From UBA3305 sp002373555 (GTDB lineage Bacteria; Bacillota; Clostridia; Lachnospirales; Lachnospiraceae), in assembly GCA_946612455.1 (NCBI GenBank), contig CAMOER010000002.1, forward strand, positions 1-64,000: DNA of 64,000 nt, written 5' to 3'. Each line of letters begins with the position of its first letter. Position 1 is the first letter of the stretch. A program made the translations under genes and the position numbers. Under the pieces are notes generated by a model, which had not been told where the DNA came from, did not search any database, and saw nothing but the letters and a program-made list of their open reading frames with translations. Shown here one piece after another: positions 24,673 to 33,736 of this stretch.

Positions 24673-25506
24673 TTAATCCTGTTTATTCAGAAAATCCCGT
24701 ATATATACAATATTATCCGAGACTGATTTATCCGCATCAACATGGTGTATCGGGGAGCATATCTCAAGTGTAAATAATTTTTTATAATCATTATTGGACA
24801 ATGTATTAACATATTCCCAAAGAGGCAAATTTCCTTGTCCCCAGGGCACCTGATCACTTTCGTTCAAATGAATATGTCCAATATCATCACCCAAAAGATC
24901 AAAATAATGTTGTAGCGATTCACCTTTTACTGCCATGTGACAGGTATCTACAACTATTTTAAGATTATCGGCTCCTACGACCTGTAATGCTCTTTTTGCA
25001 TCCTCAGCACTTCCCACTAGATTACTTTCTATGATCTGCAGTGGTTCAAGTGTAATCGTTATTCCCAGTTCTTTTGCGCGATCCGTAAGTATACCAAGAG
25101 ATTCACACATGCAGCTAAATGCCGGTGTTTTATCCCCATCATAGTAACCGAATCCAGGAACCACCTGCATCATAGGAGACTCAAGTTCGGCAGCAGCATC
25201 CAGACATCTAAGCAGATAATTTCTGGTTCGCTCTTTAGTTTCTTTGTCCAGCGCAGCCATATTAATCGGATAACGCACCTGTTCAGGAGTAAAACAGACA
25301 ATATCTAATGAATAATCCTTACTCATTCTTTTTATCTGCCTTGCTTTCTCCAGATATTTCTCATCCACAAAAAAATGCGGGTATCCGGACCATAAATCTA
25401 CTTTATTTACGTCTAGCGCCTGCATAGTTTTAAAAAAATGCTCAAGCGGAAAAAATAGATAATGAATATTCATTACAGCCGCTTGTTCAAAAGTAATCTG
25501 TTTCAA
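24673..25506 (-). CDS. FrlC-like sugar epimerase/isomerase, copy d
   Basis: A 277-residue AP-endonuclease-2-type TIM barrel. The likely start is TTG 25506 behind GGGAGG, 10 bp after the previous stop; it gives LKQITFEQAAVMNIHYLFFP, aligning with copy a. Metal ligands are visible as E in ITLEPLQIIESN, D in KIVVDTCHMA, H in DIGHIHLNESDQ and E in LFTLEICSP. FrlC epimerises psicoselysine and fructoselysine at C3. This copy keeps all four ligands and a VPWGQG substrate loop. Fourth of four paralogues in the operon, directly before the deglycase. Confidence 0.82.
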   Translation of the reverse strand: MKQITFEQAAVMNIHYLFFPLEHFFKTMQALDVNKVDLWSGYPHFFVDEKYLEKARQIKRMSKDYSLDIVCFTPEQVRYPINMAALDKETKERTRNYLLRCLDAAAELESPMMQVVPGFGYYDGDKTPAFSCMCESLGILTDRAKELGITITLEPLQIIESNLVGSAEDAKRALQVVGADNLKIVVDTCHMAVKGESLQHYFDLLGDDIGHIHLNESDQVPWGQGNLPLWEYVNTLSNNDYKKLFTLEICSPIHHVDADKSVSDNIVYIRDFLNKQD

Positions 25507-25516
25507 AAGAACCTCC

Positions 25517-26335
25517 CTACTGTATATATGAACGGATTTTTGAAATACTATCTGCAAGATATAATTCAGGATCCTTAAAATAAGGATTCAGCAACTCAAG
25601 CGAACACCATCCTGAAAATCCACATCTGTTCAATACTGTAAATACTGCTTCCATAGGCAAGACACCTTCGTTAAATGCCGCATGAAATTCGGTTTTTCCA
25701 TCACTATTGGTTACATGCATGTAATCAACGGATACTTTTTCGTTTTCCAGATAGACAGAAAAAGGCTCATTTGCAATAAGCGGAGGTACAAGATCAAGCA
25801 TCAGGGTAACTGATTTGCTTCCTATCTCATCTATGAATTCGAAGGCATCATCTGCAGTTGTAAGCAAATTACTTTCTGATGGCGATAGCGTTTCCAACAC
25901 GATCGATACACCCAACTCATCTGCTCTTTCTGCAAGTTCAATCATCCCCTCCCTGGCCCAATCAATTGCCTGTTTTTTGGGAACGAGAAAACCTGGATGT
26001 GGCAGCGTCAATAACATTCTTTGTGTATTTATTCTCGAGCATACTTCCAATGATTGTTTCAAATAATTAAGTGTATCTTTTCTTTCCTTTTTGTTTACTG
26101 ATGCAAGATTATATGGATATGCAAGCAATTCCGGAGTATACATTGATACATCAACGGAATATTTCTTCTGCATCCCTACAATTTCACCGCATTCCTTTTT
26201 TCCGAGATCAAAAGCATAAGCCTGAGGACGTGCCCCCCAGATTTCTATCCCCTCAAAACCATATGCCTGAGCCATTTTAAAACTGTACTCCAAGGGAAAA
26301 CGGCAAAACAGATATGTGAGAAACGAAAATTTCAT
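25517..26335 (-). CDS. FrlC-like sugar epimerase/isomerase, copy c
   Basis: A 272-residue TIM-barrel epimerase (xylose-isomerase-like family) and the most divergent of the four. It lacks the 15-residue N-terminal arm of the others and begins MKFSFLTYLFCRFPLEYSF. Ligands are E in SIVLETLSPSESN, D in TLMLDLVPPL, H in YMHVTNSDG and E in WCSLELLNP. The substrate loop HAAFNEG replaces the WGxG loop of copies b and d, and LLTLPHPGFLVP replaces the QIVxGxGYxD strand. It probably acts on a different sugar stereoisomer or Amadori/Heyns adduct. The ribosome binding site is GAGGAG. Confidence 0.8.
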   Translation of the reverse strand: MKFSFLTYLFCRFPLEYSFKMAQAYGFEGIEIWGARPQAYAFDLGKKECGEIVGMQKKYSVDVSMYTPELLAYPYNLASVNKKERKDTLNYLKQSLEVCSRINTQRMLLTLPHPGFLVPKKQAIDWAREGMIELAERADELGVSIVLETLSPSESNLLTTADDAFEFIDEIGSKSVTLMLDLVPPLIANEPFSVYLENEKVSVDYMHVTNSDGKTEFHAAFNEGVLPMEAVFTVLNRCGFSGWCSLELLNPYFKDPELYLADSISKIRSYIQ

Positions 26336-26352
26336 ATTCCAGTTCTCCTCGT

Positions 26353-27237
26353 CTAATCCACTCTGCTGGCTCGGACAAATATTATACTGATGACCAATAT
26401 CATGAGCAGCAGGATATATGCCATAGCTGAAGCCCGCCCGGTATTCAAATAAGCATACGCTTGTTTATAAATATTGTATCCCATAACCTCGGTGCTTGTT
26501 CCAGGCCCTCCCTTAGTCATTACATATACAAGATCATATGTTTTCAGAGCTGCTATGAAACGAAGCAGTGCCGCCACGATAATTGTATTTTTCATCAGAG
26601 GTATGGTGATCATAAATAATGTCTGAATGGCATTGGCTCCTTCTATTTTTGCAGCTTCATAAGGATCCTTTGGAAGTGATACAAGACCTGCCAGCATTAA
26701 CAATACTATATATGGCATCTCCTGCCACACATCTACAAAGATCAGCGTGCCAAGTGCGTACTTTGCATCACCGGTCCAGGCCCTGCCTCCCAGACCGATG
26801 AATGATAACATATAATTGACGATACCCAGATTCGGGTGCAGCAGAAGCCTCCATACAAGACCTACTGCCACGGCAGAAATCATCATTGGAATAATAATAA
26901 TTGAGAAGAAGAATTCCCGACCAACTGTAATTCGATTTAGTAACAGAGCCACACCAAATCCAAGTATAAGTTCCAGGCCAACCGAAACAATTGTAAATTT
27001 CAAAGTTGTTACGATGGACTGCAAAAAATATTCATCTGTAAAAGCCTGTATATAATTTGTTAGTCCAACAAAAGAGCCCAAACCCTGTGAACGCAGATTT
27101 GTATTTGTAAAACTGATCACCAATGAATATACAAGCGGAAATATTACCGTCATACACAGACAAAAAACTGCAGGAAGATAGAGCGCAACCGTATCCCATC
27201 TGGTTTGTTTTTGTCCGGATAGTGTTTTTATCTTCAT
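26353..27237 (-). CDS. ABC sugar transporter permease (MalF/UgpA type)
   Basis: A 294-residue CUT1-family permease. Start MKIKTLSGQ at 27237 follows GAGGGAAG. It has six membrane segments, first at about 18-40 (ALYLPAVFCLCMTVIFPLVY). The EAA loop that docks the ATPase is DPYEAAKIEGANAIQTLFMI then TIPLMKN. It partners the MalG-type permease and the lipoprotein encoded upstream. It corresponds in position and type to one FrlN/FrlM permease of Bacillus frl operons. Confidence 0.9.
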   Translation of the reverse strand: MKIKTLSGQKQTRWDTVALYLPAVFCLCMTVIFPLVYSLVISFTNTNLRSQGLGSFVGLTNYIQAFTDEYFLQSIVTTLKFTIVSVGLELILGFGVALLLNRITVGREFFFSIIIIPMMISAVAVGLVWRLLLHPNLGIVNYMLSFIGLGGRAWTGDAKYALGTLIFVDVWQEMPYIVLLMLAGLVSLPKDPYEAAKIEGANAIQTLFMITIPLMKNTIIVAALLRFIAALKTYDLVYVMTKGGPGTSTEVMGYNIYKQAYAYLNTGRASAMAYILLLMILVISIIFVRASRVD

Positions 27238-27270
27238 TCTTCTTCCCTCTTTGATCAAACTGTAATGAAA

Positions 27271-28662
27271 TTACTGAAGATATTCCATCTCTTTCTGAAC
27301 TGTATCAAGCGCCTCCTGTGGAGTACGATTTCCGGCAACCGCCTCAGAGCATTCTCTGCCAAGTACTTCAAGAATCTGTGGAAGAGCAGAAACGTTAGGG
27401 AGCTGTTTTGCATTAGCAATAACATCAATTACTTTCTCATAATATGGATAGGCTGCGAGAACGTCCGGATCTTCAAACATATCCTTTGTTGTCGGCGACC
27501 CGCCCTTCAAAGCACGCTCTTTACGGACATCATGCGATTCGATATAAGAGATAAACTTCCAAGCAGTATCTTTATCGGCACCGTTATGAGGGATTGCCCA
27601 TCCCCATCCGCCATTGTTTGAATGACCACCTGGTGCGCTTGTCAGAGACACAAGCCCTTTTACAACAGAATTCTCATCACTGTCAAACTGAGGAATCATC
27701 CAATAATTGCCAATATACATTGCTGCTTTTCCCTGCGTAAACACAGCCATTGCTTCATCGAATCCAAAACCTGCTGATCCCTCCGGAGCTGCTTCATTAA
27801 TATTCTCTACATAATATTCAAGAGCCTTTACAGCTGCTTCGGAATTAATTGTAGGATTATTATCGGCATCATAATAATCTCCGCCACAGCCAAAGAGGAA
27901 ATTAGTATATTCCATAGAAATAGGATCACTTCTCTGGCCCTGCATAGCGGCACCATAGATTTCTCCATTTGTATACTTTGTGATGAATTTACTGATCGAC
28001 ACATAGTCTTCCACTGTAGTCGGAACAGCAAATTCTTTACCGGTCTCCTCCTTATATGCCTGTGCATATTCTTCATTTTCGAACACATCTGTCCTGTATA
28101 AAAGAGCATATGTATAGGTGCAGAAAGGAATGAAGAACGTAGTATCACGAATAGTATTGCAGGTCATCATCTCTTTGACCGAATCAAGATAAGGACTCAT
28201 ATCGAATCCAGTCTCTTCAATATAGGAATCAAGAGGCTCTACCCAACCAGCTTCAGCAAATTCTCCAACCCAAAGATTATCGCAGCAAAGAACATCATAG
28301 CTTGAAGTAGCTCCAGTCATTTCAGTAACAAGTTTCTCATGCATAGTCTGATAATTTACAGCTTCAATATTTACGGTGATTCCAGTTTCTGCCGTAAACT
28401 TCTCTGCTGCCTCTTTCACATACTCCGTATCCGGCACGCTCTCCATAAGGATATTAATTGAACCTGCCGATTCCGCTGCTGCTTCGGCAGCTTCAGTTTC
28501 TGCTGCGGGTTCTGCTTCATCTCCTGCAGCCTCAGTTTCAGTCTGTTCTGCTGCAGCTTCGGTCTCAGCCGGTGCTGCAGAATCAGAACCACATCCACTA
28601 ATGCAGACACACAGTAGTATGCCGCACAGTATCATTGCCAGTGTTCTTCTCATCATTTTCAT
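27271..28662 (-). CDS. ABC transporter substrate-binding lipoprotein
   Basis: A 463-residue lipoprotein of the MalE-like family. A signal peptide at 1-21 ends in lipobox ISGC, with C24 as lipidated cysteine. A low-complexity Ala/Glu/Thr linker follows (about 28-66, AETEAA-type repeats). The mature domain opens INILMESVPDTEYVKEAAEK and carries ANxxW-like solute-binding features (YALLYRTDVF; NGGWGWAIP). It captures the fructosamine outside the cell and hands it to the two permeases. It corresponds to FrlO by context. Its long acidic tether suits a gut surface lipoprotein. Confidence 0.9.
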   Translation of the reverse strand: MKMMRRTLAMILCGILLCVCISGCGSDSAAPAETEAAAEQTETEAAGDEAEPAAETEAAEAAAESAGSINILMESVPDTEYVKEAAEKFTAETGITVNIEAVNYQTMHEKLVTEMTGATSSYDVLCCDNLWVGEFAEAGWVEPLDSYIEETGFDMSPYLDSVKEMMTCNTIRDTTFFIPFCTYTYALLYRTDVFENEEYAQAYKEETGKEFAVPTTVEDYVSISKFITKYTNGEIYGAAMQGQRSDPISMEYTNFLFGCGGDYYDADNNPTINSEAAVKALEYYVENINEAAPEGSAGFGFDEAMAVFTQGKAAMYIGNYWMIPQFDSDENSVVKGLVSLTSAPGGHSNNGGWGWAIPHNGADKDTAWKFISYIESHDVRKERALKGGSPTTKDMFEDPDVLAAYPYYEKVIDVIANAKQLPNVSALPQILEVLGRECSEAVAGNRTPQEALDTVQKEMEYLQ

Positions 28663-28682
28663 GGTCCGTCCTCCTTTGTTTT

Positions 28683-29510
28683 TTATTTTATAGAACCGAA
28701 TGATAAGCCTCTTACAAGGTATTTCTTAACAAAGAGCGAAAGGATAACTATTGGAATAATGGCTACAACTACTGAAGCACACAATTCGGCAATCATAACA
28801 CCCTGTTGTGTTTCCAACGCTGCGACAGCCACAGAAATAGTTCTTGTTTGTTCTCCAGTCAATACCAAGGCAAACAAAAATTCGTTCCATGACATTAGAA
28901 AACTTAAAATTCCAGCTGCAACAACGCCAGGTGAGATAATCGGAAAAATAATTTTAAAGAATGCCTGCATTCTGTTACATCCATCAATCTGCGCTGACTC
29001 ATCCAGTTCCGGAGAAATATTTTCGATAAAACTGATCAGCATCCAGATAACATACGGCAGACTGAAACTGAGATAAGTAATAATCAAACCAATATGTGTG
29101 TTCTTTAATTTAAGACTTGTAAGTATAGTAAAGATTGGAATGACAATAACTACAGCTGGAAGCATTTGTGCCGATAACACGCCAATCCTTAAAAATGTCC
29201 CTCCTCGCCTTCTAGCAAGATAATACGCTGCCGGTGCACCGATAATCAGGGAAATAATTGTACTTGTGATACTAACAATAAATGTGTTAAGGAAATATTT
29301 CCCAAACCCCGATTCCTTGAATATGGTGACATAATTGTCAAGTGTCATCGGAGCATCCCACTGCGGAGGAATCTGATATGCAATCAGTTTCGTAACTAAA
29401 GAAGTACGCAGCACCCAGAAAAGCGGCAGCAGAAAAAACAAAGCCGTAATCGTGAGTAATATATAACAAATAATGAGCTCAGTTCTTTTTTTCCATTTAG
29501 GAGCTACCAT
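28683..29510 (-). CDS. ABC sugar transporter permease (MalG type)
   Basis: A 275-residue CUT1 permease of MalG/UgpE type with six membrane segments (first ICYILLTITALFFLLPLFWV). The EAA loop is EIDESAQIDGCNR-like (here PELDESAQIDGCNRMQAFFK, then IIFPIISPG). The C-terminus VKKYLVRGLSFGSIK is typical. It lies between the second epimerase gene and the lipoprotein gene. No ATP-binding subunit is encoded anywhere in the operon, so a shared MsmX-like ATPase encoded elsewhere must energise it. Confidence 0.9.
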   Translation of the reverse strand: MVAPKWKKRTELIICYILLTITALFFLLPLFWVLRTSLVTKLIAYQIPPQWDAPMTLDNYVTIFKESGFGKYFLNTFIVSITSTIISLIIGAPAAYYLARRRGGTFLRIGVLSAQMLPAVVIVIPIFTILTSLKLKNTHIGLIITYLSFSLPYVIWMLISFIENISPELDESAQIDGCNRMQAFFKIIFPIISPGVVAAGILSFLMSWNEFLFALVLTGEQTRTISVAVAALETQQGVMIAELCASVVVAIIPIVILSLFVKKYLVRGLSFGSIK

Positions 29511-29525
29511 TGACGGCCTCTCTTC

Positions 29526-30341
29526 CTATATACTCCGTATCTGTTTAACAGCTCTTGAAAATGCTGTTTCCGGATCCAACACGTATCTTTCATTTAATAC
29601 TTCTATCGTCAAATATCCTGTATAACCATTTTTATCAAGTGAGGCCAGGTAATCCTCTAAAGGAAGATCTCCATCGCCCCAGACAAGATGATCTCTGTCT
29701 ATAAAATGAAAATGCCAGAGTTTATCTCCAAGTATCGAAAAACAATCGTCTATTGTCTCACCGGCAGCTGCCATAGGACAAGTATCAACAACAGCACCCA
29801 GATTAGCCATTCCAATATCATCTATTATCTTCTTGATATCCACAGAGGTATTAATAATATTAGCCTCCTGCGGTTCAAGTGCTTCCAGAACCACATTTAA
29901 GCCATTTTCCCTGGCATATTCTGAAACATAAGCTACCGCTTCCGCAGATCTTTTTTGTGCCTCCCAAACCGGTTCATCACGATATCCCCAACCGCCCACG
30001 ATCTGTATCATCGGAGCCCCCAGCTCGGCAGCAAGCTGAATACTTTTTTCATAATACTTCCGGGTTGCAGTTTTAATGCTTTCTTCTCTGGCCGCCATAT
30101 TATATGGATAAATGCATTGCTCCGGACAATAACAAATCAGGTTAAGGTCTCTCTCTCTTAACAATTTCCTGACTTGCAAACATTTTTCCTTATCTACATC
30201 CAACGCGTAAAAATGCGGCAAACCAGCCCAAAGCTCCACATTTTCCACTTCATTTTTTACCATGCAGTCCAGAAATTTCTGCAAAGACACTCTGACAAAA
30301 TGTTCATTCATTCCTGACAAGCGATATTTTTTTGTATTCAT
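29526..30341 (-). CDS. FrlC-like sugar epimerase/isomerase, copy b
   Basis: A 271-residue TIM barrel. Ligands: E in NVVLEALEPQEAN, D in GAVVDTCPMA, H in LWHFHFIDRDH and E in YLTIEVLNE. It has the substrate loop LVWGDGDLP and the QIVGGWGYRDEP strand, close to copy d. Its start forms an ATGA overlap with copy a, so the two are translationally coupled. The reaction is inferred to be C3-epimerisation of a ketosamine, as in FrlC. Confidence 0.82.
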   Translation of the reverse strand: MNTKKYRLSGMNEHFVRVSLQKFLDCMVKNEVENVELWAGLPHFYALDVDKEKCLQVRKLLRERDLNLICYCPEQCIYPYNMAAREESIKTATRKYYEKSIQLAAELGAPMIQIVGGWGYRDEPVWEAQKRSAEAVAYVSEYARENGLNVVLEALEPQEANIINTSVDIKKIIDDIGMANLGAVVDTCPMAAAGETIDDCFSILGDKLWHFHFIDRDHLVWGDGDLPLEDYLASLDKNGYTGYLTIEVLNERYVLDPETAFSRAVKQIRSI

Positions 30342-31186
30342 TCTCGTCCTCCTTCAATCATATCTCTGATATATTTTAGAGAACGGCCTAATGCCGCATC
30401 AGGATCCTCATAATACGATGCACCACATATTTCCAATCCAATCCCGCCTTTATAAGAAATTCCATCAAGTGCATTAAGTGCGGCTTTAATATCCACCGTT
30501 CCATCTCCACATGGAATCCAATTATCCGATCCTTTTCTGTCACACAGATGGAAATTGAATACTTTTTCTTTAAACATGGTCAAGCATTCCTCTACCGGAA
30601 CAGAATTCATATCCAACGGTACTGTATCAGGATTAACACCAAAGATATCCAGACCTATCTGTTCCAGCATACATTTTGTTCTTTCAATAGTATTTGCGAG
30701 GTTTGATTCGTACGGTGAAAGGGGCTCAAGTGCGAGGCTAATACCATATTCCTTTGCTTTTGTGCCAATTTTGAAAAGACTGCTACATGCCCATTTCCAG
30801 GCTTCCTCTTCAGGGTAATCAAAGAATCCGGTACCACACACAATCTGCATAACAGGAACATCAAGCTCCCTTGTTATCTCGAGTCCCTTAATTTCATATT
30901 CAATACTTCTTTCTCTTGTGGCTTTGTCAACAGATGCAATATTAATAGGATAGGCACAAGTTTCCGGAGTAAAGCAGGACACTCGGATTCCATATTTACT
31001 CAATAGTCTTTTTAAATCCCGAACTCCGCTTTTGTCGATATAATCCACGCTAACGTGAGGTGCTCCGCCCCACAGTTCTACCTGCTTCAACTCATGGTTT
31101 GCACAGCATTTTAAGAAATATTCCAATGAATACTGTACAAAATGAATATTCATAGGTGACAATTGTTCATATCTGATATTCTTCAT
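30338..31186 (-). CDS. FrlC-like sugar epimerase/isomerase, copy a
   Basis: A 282-residue TIM barrel, first epimerase of the operon. Ligands: E in SLALEPLSPYESN, D in FGVNPDTVPLD, H in VFNFHLCDRKGSD and E in GIGLEICGAS. The substrate loop NWIPCGDGTVD is unlike that of the other three. The start MKNIRYEQLSPMNIHFVQYS overlaps the kinase stop (ATGA). All metal ligands are kept, so it is probably active. Differences around the loop suggest a distinct substrate. Confidence 0.82.
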   Translation of the reverse strand: MKNIRYEQLSPMNIHFVQYSLEYFLKCCANHELKQVELWGGAPHVSVDYIDKSGVRDLKRLLSKYGIRVSCFTPETCAYPINIASVDKATRERSIEYEIKGLEITRELDVPVMQIVCGTGFFDYPEEEAWKWACSSLFKIGTKAKEYGISLALEPLSPYESNLANTIERTKCMLEQIGLDIFGVNPDTVPLDMNSVPVEECLTMFKEKVFNFHLCDRKGSDNWIPCGDGTVDIKAALNALDGISYKGGIGLEICGASYYEDPDAALGRSLKYIRDMIEGGRE

Positions 31187-32085
31187 AGCTTAATCCTACT
31201 TTCATGTCCAAAACCACCATAAAACTGACAGTTATATCTTGCGAAAGCATTTGCCTCCGCCATTGCATAGTCTATTAGTGTCTTCCGAAAATCTGCCTTA
31301 TCCATTTCTTCCCAAAGATTATTCATTTCGGAATAATGCTTTTCTTTCAGAACACCCTGTGCCCAAATCGCAATAAAAGCTGTTATCCATGAATCTCCTG
31401 CTCCGGTAGTATCTACCGCACCCCCTTCATAATTGTATGGCATCTTACGATACCAATTGTGTCCATCATAAACTACTGCCCCGTCTTCTCCGAATGTAGC
31501 TGCTGCCAATCTGCACCGACTGTTATCCACAGCTATTCTCATACATCTTTCAACATCTGCCTTATCTCTTCCTGCCCCGGATAAAAGCATTAAGTCTACA
31601 TATGGAGAAATACCTCTTACTAACTGCTCGTTCCAATAGGTTGAAAAATCATAACTGATTAATGAATCTATCACAGTTAACTTCTCCAACTGATTATCTA
31701 GATAACTGAGATAACTGGTATGAATAACGTCATAATTGTATAAATAATGAATTAAATCCTCGTCTAATATTAATGGCTGGCTTTTTACCACACCTCCATC
31801 ATTTTCCTCATTGATTACCCTGTCTCCATTTATCAAATAAATCCCACTTCTGCCGGTATCTCCTTCTCGAACAACACATCTAGATGTATCCACTGCTTCC
31901 TCTTTTAATGCAGCGAGAAGGAAATGACCTTCTTTATCATTCCCTAAAACACCAACATAGGCGCTTTCGAACCCAAGCCTACTGGCATAAACCGAAAAAT
32001 TGACTGCATTTCCGCCCGGATACATTACATTCTTGTAATAATGTAGATCTACTACATTATCACCCAATCCAATTAGTCTTATCAC
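31183..32085 (-). CDS. frlD: PfkB-family fructosamine kinase (FrlD-like)
   Basis: A 300-residue ribokinase/PfkB-type kinase. Start GTG 32085 (VIRLIGLGDNVVDLHYYKN) is chosen because GAGGTGA precedes it and FrlD proteins begin with I-x-x-x-G-x-G-D-N. The N-terminal signature is MYPGGNAVNFSVYASRLG. The catalytic Asp is in GGAVDTTGAGDSWITAFIA. It phosphorylates the imported fructosamine at C6 for the deglycase. First gene of the operon, behind a strong promoter. It overlaps the first epimerase gene. Confidence 0.85.
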   Translation of the reverse strand: MIRLIGLGDNVVDLHYYKNVMYPGGNAVNFSVYASRLGFESAYVGVLGNDKEGHFLLAALKEEAVDTSRCVVREGDTGRSGIYLINGDRVINEENDGGVVKSQPLILDEDLIHYLYNYDVIHTSYLSYLDNQLEKLTVIDSLISYDFSTYWNEQLVRGISPYVDLMLLSGAGRDKADVERCMRIAVDNSRCRLAAATFGEDGAVVYDGHNWYRKMPYNYEGGAVDTTGAGDSWITAFIAIWAQGVLKEKHYSEMNNLWEEMDKADFRKTLIDYAMAEANAFARYNCQFYGGFGHESRIKL

Positions 32086-32100
32086 GTCCTCACCTCTATC

Positions 32101-32128
32101 ATTACGCCACAACACGTCCTATTACGTT
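32101..32128 (-). promoter_or_regulatory. Candidate operator of the fructosamine operon
   Basis: ATTACG occurs at 32101-32106 and 32121-32126, exactly 20 bp (two helical turns) apart, and AACACGT-CCTA-TTACGTT (32111-32128) is an imperfect palindrome. Both lie just after the -10 box, where a GntR/UTRA repressor would block initiation or clearance. Inference from position. Confidence 0.4.
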
Positions 32129-32157
32129 ATATAACATATCAGCTTGTATTCTGTCAA
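32129..32157 (-). promoter_or_regulatory. Sigma-A promoter of the fructosamine operon
   Basis: Minus strand -35 TTGACA (32157-32152, perfect), 17-nt spacer, -10 TTATAT (32134-32129). Predicted start near 32122, inside the candidate operator. Confidence 0.8.
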
Positions 32158-32295
32158 TATTTTTTTATAATTGCAAAAAATCTTTCTGCCACATAGTATT
32201 GTTTAGTAGAATGAGGATTTGAGATCCTTCAGGTTCATTAAATCAAGGATACTTGTTTTTATAAAAGAATGAAGTAATGTCCACTTCTGATTCAT

Positions 32296-32334
32296 AATAA
32301 AGAAGGGGCTGTCGCACTTTAGTGCGACACCCCC
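32296..32334 (-). terminator. Terminator after the YjiH-type transporter
   Basis: The stem GGGGcTGTCGCAC/GTGCGACAcCCCC (13 positions, one mismatch; loop TTTA) ends TTCTTTATT on the minus strand. A close relative of this hairpin occurs at 44340. Confidence 0.85.
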
Positions 32335-32378
32335 CTCTGTCTGCAGCCTCAAAGATACTCTCAACTTTTCATCCCGTT

Positions 32379-33680
32379 TCAGAAGAATATATGCATCGCT
32401 ATTCCCGCCAGGATGATCGAGATTACTGTTCTTTCGAACCACACGATCACCATATCTTTGATCGTGATCGGAATCTTTGTTGCCAGCGCCATGGGAATAG
32501 TACAGGAGAACATGATGATTTCGCTGATACAGACGATTCCGATAAAGAATCTGGTGGCCGCGTCACAGCCGGAGCAGATGATGACCGGCAGGAACATTTC
32601 CGCAAGTCCGGCGAAAGCACCCTGGGCCGCCGTGAATGCTTCGGGGACTCTCATCAACGCGGTAAGCGGATAGAAAATGTATCCCAGAATATCAAATACC
32701 GGCGTATACATCTGCAGGATCAGGCCGGTCAAGCCGATCCCCATAAGGAGTGGTACAAAGTCAAGCAGCAGGGCAGCGCCACCTTTAAGACTTGCAAGCA
32801 TGTTATGAGCCAGGCTTCCGGATTCCGCTGCGACATCTACAGCCTCCTTGAAAGCACTGGTAAAGATATTGCCCGTGAATGTCTCATCCAGTCCTGCCGG
32901 CAGGTTCTCATCATAATAGGTCTCAGGCTTTTTGCTGAGCGGATAGATGCGGCAGGTGATTGCCGTACAGGCAAATGTGACGACCATGGTGACCAGGAAA
33001 TAAAGCAGCCAGCGGTCACTGATTTCCAGTACATTGGCCACAACGATCATAAAGGATACCGCGACCGTGGTAAAACCGGTAGCTATGATGCTTGCTTCTT
33101 TACCATTGTATTTATTATTCCTGTACATCTGGTCAGTGAACAGCAGTCCAATGGAAGTGCTTCCGACAAAGGAGGAAACAGCGTCGACAGCAGAACGTCC
33201 GGGCGTTTTCCAGAGCACTCTCGTGAGCGGCCTGACAAAGATCCCGACAAAATCGACCAGTCCGTAATTGACCATCAGGCAGAGAAGCGGTGCGCCGAAG
33301 ATGATCATATAGACGACAGGCTGAACAAGGCTTCCGAAAAGATACGGACCATTATCGGCATTCAGGACCGGCTCAGGGCCGAAATTGAATACTACCATAA
33401 AGGAAGCAATGAGTCCAAATATCTTAAACAGGGTGAATACAATATCCGTAACGCTCTTCTTATAAGTACCGGTAATAAAAGGCTTGATCGTTCCGGCAAA
33501 CACCACCGCCAGGGCAAGATAGGATGCAAATACGCCGAGCAGGTTCTGCAGCCAGCTCGTAAAAATATCAAGAGGGATGCCTGAATAATTACCGACCGTT
33601 ATCCTGACAAAGAATATAAAGATTCCCAGCAAGCTGAAAACGATAAATTTGATTGACGCAGCACCTCTGTTGTTATCCAT
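32379..33680 (-). CDS. YjiH-family (nucleoside-recognition/Gate domain) membrane transporter
   Basis: A 433-residue protein with about 10-11 membrane helices and two Gate-type repeats. Motifs include KTPGRSAVDAVSSFVGSTSIG (first repeat) and MRVPEAFTAAQGAFAGLAEM then IICSGCDAATRFFIG (second). Length and repeats match YjiH-type proteins, which often sit beside amidohydrolases or amino-acid enzymes. Here the partner is a flavin reductase, 56 bp upstream in the same unit. The solute is not known. The ribosome binding site is GAAAGGAG. Confidence 0.85.
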   Translation of the reverse strand: MDNNRGAASIKFIVFSLLGIFIFFVRITVGNYSGIPLDIFTSWLQNLLGVFASYLALAVVFAGTIKPFITGTYKKSVTDIVFTLFKIFGLIASFMVVFNFGPEPVLNADNGPYLFGSLVQPVVYMIIFGAPLLCLMVNYGLVDFVGIFVRPLTRVLWKTPGRSAVDAVSSFVGSTSIGLLFTDQMYRNNKYNGKEASIIATGFTTVAVSFMIVVANVLEISDRWLLYFLVTMVVTFACTAITCRIYPLSKKPETYYDENLPAGLDETFTGNIFTSAFKEAVDVAAESGSLAHNMLASLKGGAALLLDFVPLLMGIGLTGLILQMYTPVFDILGYIFYPLTALMRVPEAFTAAQGAFAGLAEMFLPVIICSGCDAATRFFIGIVCISEIIMFSCTIPMALATKIPITIKDMVIVWFERTVISIILAGIAMHIFF

Positions 33681-33736
33681 GTTTTTCTCCTTTCCATCTC
33701 AATAAGCTGAATGATCTGCCGCCTTACAACCGACGG

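Noticed and set aside
32322..33584. 420-codon plus-strand open frame
   Set aside because: Antisense of the YjiH transporter and starts inside a terminator.
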